64,000 nucleotides of DNA from UBA6168 sp964573725 (GTDB lineage Bacteria > Bacteroidota > Bacteroidia > Chitinophagales > Saprospiraceae): the NCBI GenBank assembly GCA_964573725.1, contig CAZNLJ010000011.1, positions 72,009 through 136,008 of the forward strand, in the 5' to 3' direction. The notes beneath the pieces were generated by a model. That model was not told the DNA's origin and made no database searches. It saw only the letters and a list, made by a program, of their open reading frames with translations. The number at the start of each line of letters is the position of its first letter. Within the stretch, counting starts at the first letter, position 1. Shown here piece by piece: positions 19,001 through 27,359 of the stretch. The position numbers and the translations under genes are program-made.

Positions 19001-21635
19001 CGGTGACGCCTTGCCACAGCAAGGTCACATCCTGGAGCGGGTCGAATTGGGATTGGTTGCCGTTCAGGGTGATGAAAGGAAAATCCGCACAAGAGAAAGA
19101 GGTGTCCACACCCGCATGGGCGAAGGTCCCGGTGGCGGAATAGCCGACGGAAAAATCAAGCTCCAGTTTGAGGGTGGGATTGGATACATCGGTGACCGTC
19201 ACGAAGTATTGTCCCACATCCAATCCGCTTTGGTCCTGGCTGGTCGGCACCACATCGCTACCGGCCCAGTTGTACAGGTAATTTCCGGAACCACCCACCA
19301 CACTGAGGTCGATGGCGCCATCGGGTGCGGAAGCACATTCGACCGGGGTCACGACCGCATCCAGGAGCGACAGGACCGCATTGACACAGACCGACCCGGC
19401 GGAAGGTTCGAGGTTCAGGTTGGCGTTGCCGGTAGTGGCGCTGTTGACGGTAATGCCGGCCGGAAAACCGGAGGCCGTGATCTGGCTGCATTCCCCGGGC
19501 AGGCCGATGATGGCGAAACACAACTGGAAAACGGAGGTGCCGTCGGGCAACGTAGTGCCCTGGATCATATTGTTGGAAGTCCAGTCGATGACCAACTGGC
19601 CGTTGCCGACCAGGCCGGGACTGGCATCGTAACTGCCCGCCGTGAAGTTGGGAAGATTTCCCGTAGGTACGATATCCTGGAAATCCAGGATTTCCGGATT
19701 CCAGTTGATGGTGTACAGGGTATGGGTCAGCTGGTTGAAGTTCTTGACCTTTACAGCCATGCAAAGGGATGACCCCAAACCGCCGAACAGGTTGGGAAAG
19801 TTCACCTCGAAGATGAAGGGGTTGTCGACGCAAACCTGGCCGGGCTGGCCGTTCAGGCCGACGTTGGTATTGTTGGAGGTGGTGGTTTCGATGTTGACCG
19901 GCCAGGGAACATCCTGGATGCTGACCTCCGTACATTGGTCCGGATTGCCGATGAGCTGGAAGCACATGCTGAAGATGGTGCTCCCGTCGGGCTGGGACAC
20001 CCCGGCCGGACTGGACCAATCTACCCCTACCACCCCGATGGAGGAAGCCTGTACCGTCAGGAAATTGCCGGCATCCAGGCCGGGAAGGTTGAAATTGCTC
20101 ACACCGGTGAATGCCAGGACCGACGGCTCCCAGGTGACGGAGAACTGCATCCCGGTGATGTCGTCGAAATCCTGGACCGTGAAGTTGACGCAGACGTTTT
20201 CACCGGGCGTCCCGCTGCCGGAGGAAACGGCGATGGTCGGATAGGACAATTCGCAGATCGACACCTGTCCGTTGTTGTTGTTGATGCCGATGTTCACCAC
20301 TTGTCCGCCGAACTTATCCACCAATATCGGGTTGACGACCGCCACGGTCGTATTGGTACCTGAGGCACCGACGGCCGTGAAATGCAGCCGCATCAGGATG
20401 AAATCGTCCGGCAGGGTGCAGCCCAGGCCGAAAGAGGTCCAGTCCATGCTGAGCCGACCGGGCTCCGGCTGGGTCAATCCGTTGGAAAACGGGTTGCAGG
20501 GAGCCGATTGCGGATAGGTCACATCCGTCAGGTCAATGACGCCGGAATTCCATTTCAGGTTGAAAATGAGCTTGGAGATGGTGGTGAAATCCGAGACGGT
20601 GACATCCACCGTGAAGGTCTCGCCAGGACAGACCGCCTTGTCCTCCACATCCATGGTGATCCCGTCCGGGTTGAAACAGTTGACGGTCACCTCCCCTTCC
20701 TGTTGCAGCAGCCCGATGTTGACCCCGCTGTTGGGATCGCTGGTCACCGCATTGATGACTTCGACCGGCACCGGGAGGTTGGCCCCTACATATACCGGGG
20801 AGGATTGCCCGCAGTCCCCGACGATATCGAAACATACCTGCAGGATTTGGGTGCCGTCCAACAGGGAAACCCCTGCGCTGAGGTTGGAGTCGTAGAACAA
20901 CGCGTTCAGGATGCCCTGTGTAGTCTGTGTCGCGCCGATGAAGTAATTGCCCGTCAGTCCCATGGTCAGGTGGCTGTTGTACTGCAGGACGGCCGTATCC
21001 CAGAAGACGGCGAATTCGAAGGAGACGATATTGTCGAAATCCTCCACCTCGAAATCCAGGCAGACCACATCCCCGGTGAATCCGTCTCCGGAGGAAATGT
21101 TGACGGTCAGCGGGTCGGTACCGACCGAAACGAAGCTGTTCTGTACGAAATCGCCGATATCGTTGCAGTTGGAGCTGACCCTTTTCACGACGATGTCCAT
21201 CGGGGAATCCGTGATTTCCACAAAAGTGTGTTTCCCGTAAGTGGTGGTGGCGATGAAACAGATGTCGAAAATCGTCTGGCCGTCGGGAAACAGCGTCACA
21301 CCGGTGGTGGCGGTATTACAGGGCAGGAGATTGGACCAATCGAGGGTGAGGATGCCGTCATCGGTCATGCTCAGGTCGAAATCGGACAGGTCCAATGCCG
21401 TCACCTGGGCGCTGATGTTCGTCACCTGCTGGAATGTCAGGACGCCGGGGTCCCATTGCAGGGTGAAGGAAGCGCTGAGGATATCCGTGAAATTGTCCAC
21501 TTCCATGGAGAGGCAGACCTGGTCCCCTTCATCGGCCACCACCTGGGCGGGGGATAGCCGGAAGGTCGGCTGTGCGAGGGCGGCCCCTTGCAGCAAGGTT
21601 ACCAGGATACCAGTAAGGATCAGAATTCTATTCAT
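16047..21635 (-). CDS. Giant cohesin/Ig-repeat surface protein with gliding-motility (type B, CHU_C) C-terminal domain
   Basis: 1862 residues with signal peptide (MNRILILTGILVTLLQGAALA). Residues about 22-750 hold five cohesin-like modules, each beginning with a variant of VCLxxxVxxFxxIxSxxFxxxWDPxVLxF. A SprB-like repeat follows (about 805-880), then roughly nine PKD/Ig-like repeats of about 85 residues with the patterns xxLTCxxxxxxLxG and AGTYxLxVTxxxNGC. The last 94 residues (CDQIPNGITPNGDGVND ... IIIFNRWGDVVYQ ... GTYYYILRL) are the gliding-motility-associated C-terminal domain, a type B T9SS signal. It should be secreted through the outer membrane and stay on the surface. The PorP/SprF gene directly upstream (138 bases) is the kind of partner type B cargo needs. 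Cohesins usually bind dockerins; a dockerin-like module occurs in the giant protein at 54675. Confidence 0.9.
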   Translation of the reverse strand: MNRILILTGILVTLLQGAALAQPTFRLSPAQVVADEGDQVCLSMEVDNFTDILSASFTLQWDPGVLTFQQVTNISAQVTALDLSDFDLSMTDDGILTLDWSNLLPCNTATTGVTLFPDGQTIFDICFIATTTYGKHTFVEITDSPMDIVVKRVSSNCNDIGDFVQNSFVSVGTDPLTVNISSGDGFTGDVVCLDFEVEDFDNIVSFEFAVFWDTAVLQYNSHLTMGLTGNYFIGATQTTQGILNALFYDSNLSAGVSLLDGTQILQVCFDIVGDCGQSSPVYVGANLPVPVEVINAVTSDPNSGVNIGLLQQEGEVTVNCFNPDGITMDVEDKAVCPGETFTVDVTVSDFTTISKLIFNLKWNSGVIDLTDVTYPQSAPCNPFSNGLTQPEPGRLSMDWTSFGLGCTLPDDFILMRLHFTAVGASGTNTTVAVVNPILVDKFGGQVVNIGINNNNGQVSICELSYPTIAVSSGSGTPGENVCVNFTVQDFDDITGMQFSVTWEPSVLAFTGVSNFNLPGLDAGNFLTVQASSIGVVGVDWSSPAGVSQPDGSTIFSMCFQLIGNPDQCTEVSIQDVPWPVNIETTTSNNTNVGLNGQPGQVCVDNPFIFEVNFPNLFGGLGSSLCMAVKVKNFNQLTHTLYTINWNPEILDFQDIVPTGNLPNFTAGSYDASPGLVGNGQLVIDWTSNNMIQGTTLPDGTSVFQLCFAIIGLPGECSQITASGFPAGITVNSATTGNANLNLEPSAGSVCVNAVLSLLDAVVTPVECASAPDGAIDLSVVGGSGNYLYNWAGSDVVPTSQDQSGLDVGQYFVTVTDVSNPTLKLELDFSVGYSATGTFAHAGVDTSFSCADFPFITLNGNQSQFDPLQDVTLLWQGVTGSGIITGGQGTTSPTVVGGTCWRLTVSNNTTGCVDRDTVCVSSPQIPVPEAGESVTITCLSDTVVLNGTQSPAGFTPLWTVGPGGGQIVPGSETGLTPLVTASGWYFLTQTSPQSGCQGTDSVFVEADLVLPEADAGQTAGLGCNDVEVGIGGPGTSVGPNYTYQWNTLINGEICGSASTANTTACGAGIYQLVVTDQNNGCTAQSQVQVMADTLKPTAVAGPGGILDCTFPTLSLNGAGSSAGPNYQYHWTGGSIVSGINSLQPVVDAAGTYQLEVTDTSNGCKAFSNVVVTQDTLAPTAAANASNDLTCLLAQAVLDAGGSSFGNNFSYQWLDNTLLPVSADSAAAVAEAGTYTLVVTNQQNGCTQTASVTVEDLTAPPIIEAGMDMFITCFGNPQLEGSAADDTHLILNWSGPGLGCITGNGSFEPVVACPGTYTLTVQDTVTGCVNTDQVQVQEDKVPPIVNAGSDTALTCLHPTIVLPGSANVSDATVSWTSVPPGLPIQDPTGLQPTVQQAGTYALTVTSNTNGCSKTDLVVVTEDFDTPVADAGQPDSTDCLQASVNLSAEASTLANATVSWTALSGTVDPGQAGQPVVTVPAGVYVLTVTYQDNGCQSADTVTVVDNAIPPLVDMEPVSEIGCLQEELVVPAVVTGTASGLTYTWTDGNGALLSGADTLLVDAPGVFTLTVFNPANNCESEPFAFEVVPAGDGPAATAQVDYTDCDPSAFLLGNLPAGATGQWVSPSGADFESDQSESTFASGLVAGENTFLWILSLGNCPNYDTASASVTIGQTLPKALPDQADMGGTTAQLAVDVLQNDSYSNISFTIVGRQPANYGLVYSDSLGVIRFEREPCQSGTMEVTYAICDLTCPELCDTAVLSIDIEPNPEADCDQIPNGITPNGDGVNDEFVFDILLNNPPDAFPDNEIIIFNRWGDVVYQAKPYQNDWRGTNDAGKDLPQGTYYYILRLSLADGDIIRGDVTILK

Positions 21636-21773
21636 CGCTCGATTTATGATTTGGGACGATTGTTTCCATGGTTTCGAAGGCAGGGGCCTCCGGCTGGTTT
21701 CCGGGATTCCGCAGGAAGGGGTCAGGGGTTTTGCTCAGGTTCCGGGGTTACAGGGGGGGAAGCGAGCGGCCGC

Positions 21774-22733
21774 TCACTGTTCCATGGACCAGGTGATGTT
21801 GATTTCATGCGCACCCCCTGTGTACGGGCCGAAGGAGGTGAAGAAATAATCGAAGCCGTAACCGATCTGGATATTCTTGTCGAAACCGAGGTTTTCCCCG
21901 ATGGAGACCCCGGTTTCCAGGTGGATACTGCGGGCGGTGGACCCTCCCATTCCGATCCAGAAATTGGAAGCCATCTGGTAGCGGAGGTTGAAGTCGACGT
22001 TCACGGGGGCGTTGCGCACATATTTCACCCAAACGGATGGTTCCAGGAATGCATCCCCCCGCAGGAACTTGTACAAACCGGCCATGGCGTAATAATGCTG
22101 GACCCGTTGGGTGTAGAACTCCCCGTTCTCGTTGCGGAAGGCGAGGTCCAACCCGATTACCTGCGGCACGGAGACGCCGCCGTACACATAATCGCCGGAA
22201 AGAAAGCCCCGGTCCATCCGTTTGTAGGCGAACAAGCCGACCCCGACATCCGGGTGCATGGCCGACTGGTCGTTGGCCAGGATGTCATTGGCTTGGCGAA
22301 GCCGGATTTGGGAAGCGTTGACCCGATATTGGACGGCACCGACCGAAAGGGCGGCGGCCACACCACCGTAATAGGGGTCTCCGGTGACCAATCCTCCTAC
22401 CCGACCGTAAACCCCCGTGAATCCGGTTGGTCCCGTGCGGTCGTCGACCAGGTGCCCGCCGGCGACCAAGGCGACCGGATTGGCATCGGTGTAGACGAAA
22501 TCCCCCCGGATGACGGCGGTGGATGGTGCGGCTTCGATACCGGACCATTGGCTTCTGTAGGAGGCTCCGAACGCCAGGTTATGTTCGTTGGTGAAGTAGT
22601 TGCGGCCGATGGCCGCCGGGTTGAGGATGGTCTGGCTTTCCCGGTATTGGCTGAATAAGGATAATTGTTGTGCAGCACAAAAGGTAGGACCGGCCAGGAA
22701 AATGGCCAATACAAGCTGTCGTAACCTGTTCAT
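21774..22733 (-). CDS. T9SS outer-membrane protein of the PorP/SprF family
   Basis: 319 residues; start chosen at the ATG 22733 because it opens a signal peptide (MNRLRQLVLAIFLAGPTFCAA) and follows a TAnnTTTG element. The N-terminus of the mature protein, LSLFSQYRESQTILNPAAIG, is the PorP/SprF hallmark (SQY....LNPA..G), and the rest alternates in a beta-barrel manner. In Flavobacterium SprF is required for delivery of the surface adhesin SprB; by that analogy this protein is the dedicated partner of the type B protein encoded immediately downstream on the same strand. The two probably form one operon. Confidence 0.88.
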   Translation of the reverse strand: MNRLRQLVLAIFLAGPTFCAAQQLSLFSQYRESQTILNPAAIGRNYFTNEHNLAFGASYRSQWSGIEAAPSTAVIRGDFVYTDANPVALVAGGHLVDDRTGPTGFTGVYGRVGGLVTGDPYYGGVAAALSVGAVQYRVNASQIRLRQANDILANDQSAMHPDVGVGLFAYKRMDRGFLSGDYVYGGVSVPQVIGLDLAFRNENGEFYTQRVQHYYAMAGLYKFLRGDAFLEPSVWVKYVRNAPVNVDFNLRYQMASNFWIGMGGSTARSIHLETGVSIGENLGFDKNIQIGYGFDYFFTSFGPYTGGAHEINITWSMEQ

Positions 22734-23372
22734 GGGACAATGAATTTTAATGGCTGCAAATGTAGGAAAATACTGGAACCCAGTTTTTGTATTGCAAAAA
22801 TAATGATTCATCAGCGAGATGGCTTCGTCGTCCCTTGCTGCCATGACTGTGCCAAAAGGAAGCGGACCAGCTCTTCATATCTTAATTGTTTTCATATTTT
22901 TCCCTTCCCGACAAAAAAAGTCGGAAGCGAACGTGGATATGCTCCGTTCAGCGCCTTTTGCGGGTACCGGAACCCCGCCCCTTCCCCTCCAACCGGCACA
23001 TATCGTCCGCATCCGGGGAAGGCTACCCGCAAAACGAATCCGCCCGCTTGTTCCGGCTCCCCGATCTTCCGGTGGCGCGCCCCGATCTTGTCGTCGGATA
23101 CACCCGCCGCCGCGATTCCGGCCAGGTCTCCCTCGATGTCCATCAATAGGAAGGGTATCCCTTTTCCGCAAATTGTTACGCCGACACCGGCAGGGTCCTG
23201 GTCTTTGCGGAACCGCCGGTCGGCCCGCGCGGGTTCGAGGTCCGCAACGGGATTCGGGCAAGGCCCCCGGCCCGATGTCGTCACCCCGGAAAGGGTACCG
23301 CTCGCGCAGGATATCCTGCAAGGTGTTGTCTCCTTGGTCCCTATCCGAAAGTGGTGCTTAGCCCGCGGATGC
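22734..23372. other. Intergenic region, no gene recognised
   Basis: 639 bases. AT-rich for the first 200 bases (promoter of the PorP/SprF operon), then GC-rich. Overlapping open frames of 90-200 codons occur on both strands but have Arg/Pro-rich shadow-like composition. Confidence 0.45.
22757..22764 (-). promoter_or_regulatory. Probable promoter -7 element (TACATTTG) for the PorP/SprF operon
   Basis: Minus-strand TACATTTG matches TAnnTTTG and lies 24 bases upstream of the start at 22733; this supports that start. No good TTTG was found at -33. Confidence 0.55.
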
Positions 23373-24290
23373 CTACCGCTGTTTGTTCCATTGGCCGACC
23401 CGGCGCCGGTACTTCCGTTCGTCCATTTCCCATCCGTCCAGCGACAAGGTCCCTTCGAGGTACGCCTCCAGATCCGGCGCCATAAGATCCGGAAAAAAAT
23501 CAAGGCCGGTCCGTCGCTCCACCGAATCGATAGCCACCGCGAAATCGGTCAGCGGCGCATCCGAAACTTCGTTCGGCACCAGGAAGGCGATCGCTTTCTG
23601 CGTCGGCTCCCGCAAATCCAGCAACACCCGATAGAATAGACGCGGCACGGCCACCCGGTTGTCGCCGAGATATTCCCGGATCCCCGGTTCCAGCACAGGA
23701 CCGGTCACCACGTAGAGATGGCCTGCCTCGTTCGCCCAAGCCCGGGTCAATTCCTCCAATTCGCGCCAAATGCCGTGGTTGAAGCCGGGTGCCTGGGGGG
23801 CGATGTTGCTCAGGTAGAACGTCTCCGACATGGCGGTACGGGAAAAGGCCATGTCCGCCGCCGGCACCAAATGCCCCCTGTCCCAATAACTTCCGGCATA
23901 ATCCGCCGGTTGCGCACTTCCGCCGGATACCAGGGGATCCGCCCGGAAATCGTCGGTCCGCGCCACCCGCCGCTCCTGCAGCCTCGACCGGGTCAACTCG
24001 TAAGCGACCCATTCGGCCAGTTCGTAACGCTCCGCATAGGACAACGCATAATGCCGGTGCCGCACCAGCTGCCCTTGCTTCCGGGTCGGCAGGAAATACA
24101 GTTCGTCTTCCGGCCCCCGCCGCAAATCCTCCCGATCCGCCGACACCGGCGTTTCATCCGCCAGCCGCGCATAGTGCTTGAAGGCCAGCCATAGCAGGAT
24201 CAACAACACCGGAAACAATCCGGTGCGTACCAATTGCCCCATACGGCGGGACCGGCTGCCGCGATGATGGTTCCTTCGAAACTTGGCCAT
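23373..24290 (-). CDS. DNA/RNA non-specific endonuclease (NUC family), membrane-anchored
   Basis: 305 residues from the ATG at 24290; an in-frame upstream start (24440) would put 50 atypical residues before a normal signal anchor. Sugar-nonspecific beta-beta-alpha-metal nucleases hydrolyse DNA and RNA with one divalent metal. The active-site motif DRGH is at residues 137-140 (His140 general base) and is followed by LVPAADM and SNIAPQ...FNHGIW, which supply the metal-binding Asn. A hydrophobic segment at about 23-38 after an Arg/His-rich N-terminus suggests an inner-membrane anchor with the nuclease domain in the periplasm. Nutrient acquisition or defence against external DNA are possible roles. 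Stands alone. Confidence 0.88.
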   Translation of the reverse strand: MAKFRRNHHRGSRSRRMGQLVRTGLFPVLLILLWLAFKHYARLADETPVSADREDLRRGPEDELYFLPTRKQGQLVRHRHYALSYAERYELAEWVAYELTRSRLQERRVARTDDFRADPLVSGGSAQPADYAGSYWDRGHLVPAADMAFSRTAMSETFYLSNIAPQAPGFNHGIWRELEELTRAWANEAGHLYVVTGPVLEPGIREYLGDNRVAVPRLFYRVLLDLREPTQKAIAFLVPNEVSDAPLTDFAVAIDSVERRTGLDFFPDLMAPDLEAYLEGTLSLDGWEMDERKYRRRVGQWNKQR

Positions 24291-25176
24291 TCCGTCTTTG
24301 GTTTCCGGCAGTTCGTTCTCAAACGATACCTGACCGGACAAAGGTATGTGTGGAGGTTTTTTTCCTGCTTTCTTTCCTGGAAAAGGCCGGCTTGCCGACC
24401 CTTTCTGCGCGACCGTAAAATTAAGGCGATTGCGGGACAACTTTCCGCTCGGCTACCGGAAATCGTGACCCACGCACTCCTCGCCCCAAGCACCCGCCCC
24501 GCATGGCCGATTGGCGGTGTCGGCGACGCCCGCCCCGCCTCCTCGCTCCGACCACGCCGTTCCGAAACCGGAAACGGGCAGCTCCGGCCGCTCGTATCGC
24601 CAAAATCGGTTCCAGGGGCGCGTAGCAATAATCGTTTGCGGAATTATGCGTCGGCAAAAGTACACCGCCTCCCCCGGCAAGCATCTTCCCGATCCGGCCG
24701 ACGTCGGTCGCTGCGTGGAACAGTTACGGGTATGACCGGGGCGTGTCGCTTTCCGACCGGTGCATGTCACCGCCCGGGTACGGAAGCGGTCTGCCTGCGG
24801 AGCCGGGGCACATCCCGGGCGTGGCGGGGAAGTCGCAGGGACACGGTATTTCCGGTGGCTGGCGGACAGGCCGGGCATGCCTGCCCGGTTCATGCGGGAG
24901 TAGGAACGGGCGGACCCATCGGGGCAGGATGGATGGGTAACGTTCCCGACAATCGTTTGACAACCATCAGCGTACAGCGCCGCCTCCCGGGTACGGCCCC
25001 GAACCAGGAAAGGAATCCCGTCCCCGGCCGGTGCCGGCATCCGCTCCCGAGTACCGGGAATCATGCCCTCGACTCCTGGTGCGGCAATCGACCTCGGGCG
25101 TACCTATCCCGTTCGCAAGGTTTTTACGAAAAGGAGGCACCGGCGCGCCGGCAGCCGATCCGGCCAATACCGGCTG
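24291..25176. other. Intergenic region, no gene recognised
   Basis: 886 bases, GC-rich. One minus-strand TAnnTTTG match (TACTTTTG, 24655-24662) could drive the nuclease gene with a leader of about 360 bases. Long open frames on both strands look like composition artefacts. Confidence 0.4.
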
Positions 25177-26235
25177 TCAGGAGGAATACTGCCGGTCGTA
25201 ATATTGCTGGTAAGCACCGGAAGTGACGTGCTCGAGCCAGGTCTCGTTGGAAAGGTACCATGCTGCGGTCCGGCGCAATCCCTCCTCCGGAGCGACGGAA
25301 GGCGTCCAACCCAGTTCCCGGTGCAATTTGGTCGCGTCAATGGCATAGCGGCGGTCGTGACCGGGTCTGTCCTTGACGAAGGTGATCAGCTGCCGGCTCT
25401 CCCCGGCCGGCCGATCCAGGAGGTCGTCCATGATGTCACAAAGGGTCTCCACCAATTGGAGGTTGCGGCGTTCGTTCCGTCCACCGATGTTGTAGGTCTC
25501 CCCTTTCCGTCCCCGGTGGAAAACCAGGTCGATGGCCTCCGCATGGTCTACCACCCATAGCCAGTCGCGGGTGTACTGTCCGTCTCCGTAAATGGGCAGG
25601 GGCTTGCGGTGCCGGATATTATGAATGACCAGGGGGATCAACTTTTCCGGAAATTGGTTGGGGCCGTAATTGTTGGAGCAGTTGGACACGACGACCGGAA
25701 GCCCGTAAGTATGCCAGAAAGCCCGGACCAGGTGGTCACTACCGGCCTTCGAGGCGGAATACGGGGAACGCGGGTCGTAAGGGGTTTCCTCGGTGAAGAA
25801 TCCCGTGTCCCCGAGCGAACCATAGACCTCGTCCGTCGATACGTGGTAGAATAGGAAATCCCCCTCCCTACCCTGCCAGGCTTCCCGCGCCGCCGACAAC
25901 AATAAGGTCGTGCCCAGGATGTTCGTCTCCACGAACGCCATCGGCCCCGCTATCGACCTGTCCACATGCGATTCCGCCGCCAGGTGGATCACCCCGTCGA
26001 CCGGATACCGTTCGAAAACGGAACGCAGCTGTGCGGCATCCGTGATATCCCCTTTTTCAAATGAGTAATTGGGACGGCCGGCGATGTCCTGCAGGTTTTC
26101 CAGGTTACCGGCGTAGGTCAACTTGTCCAGGTTCACGATGTGATAGTCCGGGTATTTGTTGACGAAGAGACGGACCAGGTGGGAGCCGATGAAACCGGCT
26201 CCGCCCGTGATGAGAATCGTCTTATTGAACGGCAT
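25177..26235 (-). CDS. rfbB: dTDP-glucose 4,6-dehydratase
   Basis: 352 residues, normal length. Converts dTDP-glucose to dTDP-4-keto-6-deoxyglucose, the entry step to rhamnose and related sugars for surface polysaccharides; NAD+-dependent, cytoplasmic. The Rossmann motif GGAGFIG is at residues 11-17, the catalytic Thr-Asp-Glu at 134-136 (STDEVYG) and the YxxxK pair at Tyr159/Lys163. The Asp-Glu following Thr134 distinguishes it from simple epimerases. Its start overlaps the stop of the upstream UDP-xylose synthase gene by 14 bases, so the two are translationally coupled. The usual rfbA, rfbC and rfbD partners are not in the window. Confidence 0.93.
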   Translation of the reverse strand: MPFNKTILITGGAGFIGSHLVRLFVNKYPDYHIVNLDKLTYAGNLENLQDIAGRPNYSFEKGDITDAAQLRSVFERYPVDGVIHLAAESHVDRSIAGPMAFVETNILGTTLLLSAAREAWQGREGDFLFYHVSTDEVYGSLGDTGFFTEETPYDPRSPYSASKAGSDHLVRAFWHTYGLPVVVSNCSNNYGPNQFPEKLIPLVIHNIRHRKPLPIYGDGQYTRDWLWVVDHAEAIDLVFHRGRKGETYNIGGRNERRNLQLVETLCDIMDDLLDRPAGESRQLITFVKDRPGHDRRYAIDATKLHRELGWTPSVAPEEGLRRTAAWYLSNETWLEHVTSGAYQQYYDRQYSS

Positions 26236-27163
26236 GTTTGAAGTATTCGTATGTTTTCAACAGACCTTCCTGGCGGTTGTACCGAGGTTCCCAGCCGAGG
26301 ATCTGCCGGGCCTTGGTGATGTCCGGCCGGCGTTGCTTCGGGTCGTCCGTAGGCAAGGGACGGAATATGATGTGCGCCTGCGGATTATTGACCAGGTTCA
26401 GGATTTCGCTGGCGAACTCCATCACGGTGATCTCCTGCGGGTTGCCGATGTTGACCGGCTGGTGGTAATCGCTCATCAACAGGCGGTATATCCCTTCCAC
26501 CAAGTCATCCACGTAACAGAAACTGCGCGTCTGGGATCCGTCCCCGAAAACGGTCAGCCCTTCACCCCGGATGGCTTGTGAGAAGAAAGCCGGCAGCACG
26601 CGGCCGTCGTTCACCCGCATCCGCGGACCGTAGGTGTTGAAAATCCGGACAATCCGGGTCTCCACGCCGTGAAAAGTATGGTAAGCCATCGTGATTGCCT
26701 CCAGGAAACGCTTCGCCTCGTCGTATACGCCCCGTGGTCCCACCGGATTGACATTCCCCCAATATTCCTCCACCTGCGGGTGAACCAAGGGGTCACCGTA
26801 CACTTCCGACGTGGAGGCCACCAAGATCCGGGCCCCCTTGGATTTCGCCAGCCCCAACAGGTTGTGCGTGCCCAATGCCCCTACTTTCAGGGTCTGGATC
26901 GGCATTTCCAGGTAGTCGATCGGACTGGCCGGGGAAGCGAAATGAAGGATGTAATGGATGTCCCCCGGTACATGTACGAATTTGGTGACATCGTGGTGAT
27001 AAAATTCGAAGTCGGCCCGGGCGAACAGGTGCTCGATGTTGCTCAGGCTCCCGGTCAGCATGTTGTCCATGCCGATGACGTGATGGCCTTCCGCCAGGAA
27101 CCGGTCACAGAGGTGGGACCCGATGAATCCCGCCGCCCCTGTAATCAAAACGCGCTTTTTCAA
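26222..27163 (-). CDS. UDP-glucuronate decarboxylase (UDP-xylose synthase)
   Basis: 313 residues, short-chain dehydrogenase/reductase fold. Converts UDP-glucuronate to UDP-xylose with NAD+. Seen are GAAGFIG (9-15), the UXS-type FASPASPIDY (75-84), STSEVYGDP (117-125), the catalytic YxxxK (Tyr147, Lys151) and the signature RIFNTYGPRM. The ASPASP...Y block separates it from dTDP-glucose dehydratases and UDP-galactose epimerases. First gene of a two-gene unit with rfbB; together they indicate nucleotide-sugar supply for an exopolysaccharide or glycoprotein glycan, possibly the glycan added to secreted T9SS cargo (inference). Confidence 0.9.
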   Translation of the reverse strand: MKKRVLITGAAGFIGSHLCDRFLAEGHHVIGMDNMLTGSLSNIEHLFARADFEFYHHDVTKFVHVPGDIHYILHFASPASPIDYLEMPIQTLKVGALGTHNLLGLAKSKGARILVASTSEVYGDPLVHPQVEEYWGNVNPVGPRGVYDEAKRFLEAITMAYHTFHGVETRIVRIFNTYGPRMRVNDGRVLPAFFSQAIRGEGLTVFGDGSQTRSFCYVDDLVEGIYRLLMSDYHQPVNIGNPQEITVMEFASEILNLVNNPQAHIIFRPLPTDDPKQRRPDITKARQILGWEPRYNRQEGLLKTYEYFKHAVQ

Positions 27164-27269
27164 TTGGTTATGTTTTCAAATGACAAGAGCTACGAGAAGG
27201 CTTCTCCCTTTGCTCCCTTGAATGTGGATGGAGTTCCGGTCTGCCGGAAGCATATCGTCCCTATCGTTA

Positions 27270-27277
27270 CAAATATA
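27270..27277 (-). promoter_or_regulatory. Probable promoter -7 element (TATATTTG) for the UDP-xylose synthase/rfbB unit
   Basis: Minus-strand TATATTTG, a full match to TAnnTTTG, about 107 bases upstream of the ATG at 27163. A T-rich tract, but no exact TTTG, lies at -33. Confidence 0.5.
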
Positions 27278-27359
27278 GTGCGAAAAAAGACGGCCGTAGA
27301 CCATGCGGCACATCCGTCATTGAAATGACCTGGATATTACAGGATTTTCCGGTTGGATT

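Noticed and set aside
24234..25226. 330-codon plus-strand frame between the nuclease and rfbB
   Set aside because: Arg/Pro/Ser-rich low-information composition, no family motif and overlap with the ends of two real genes.
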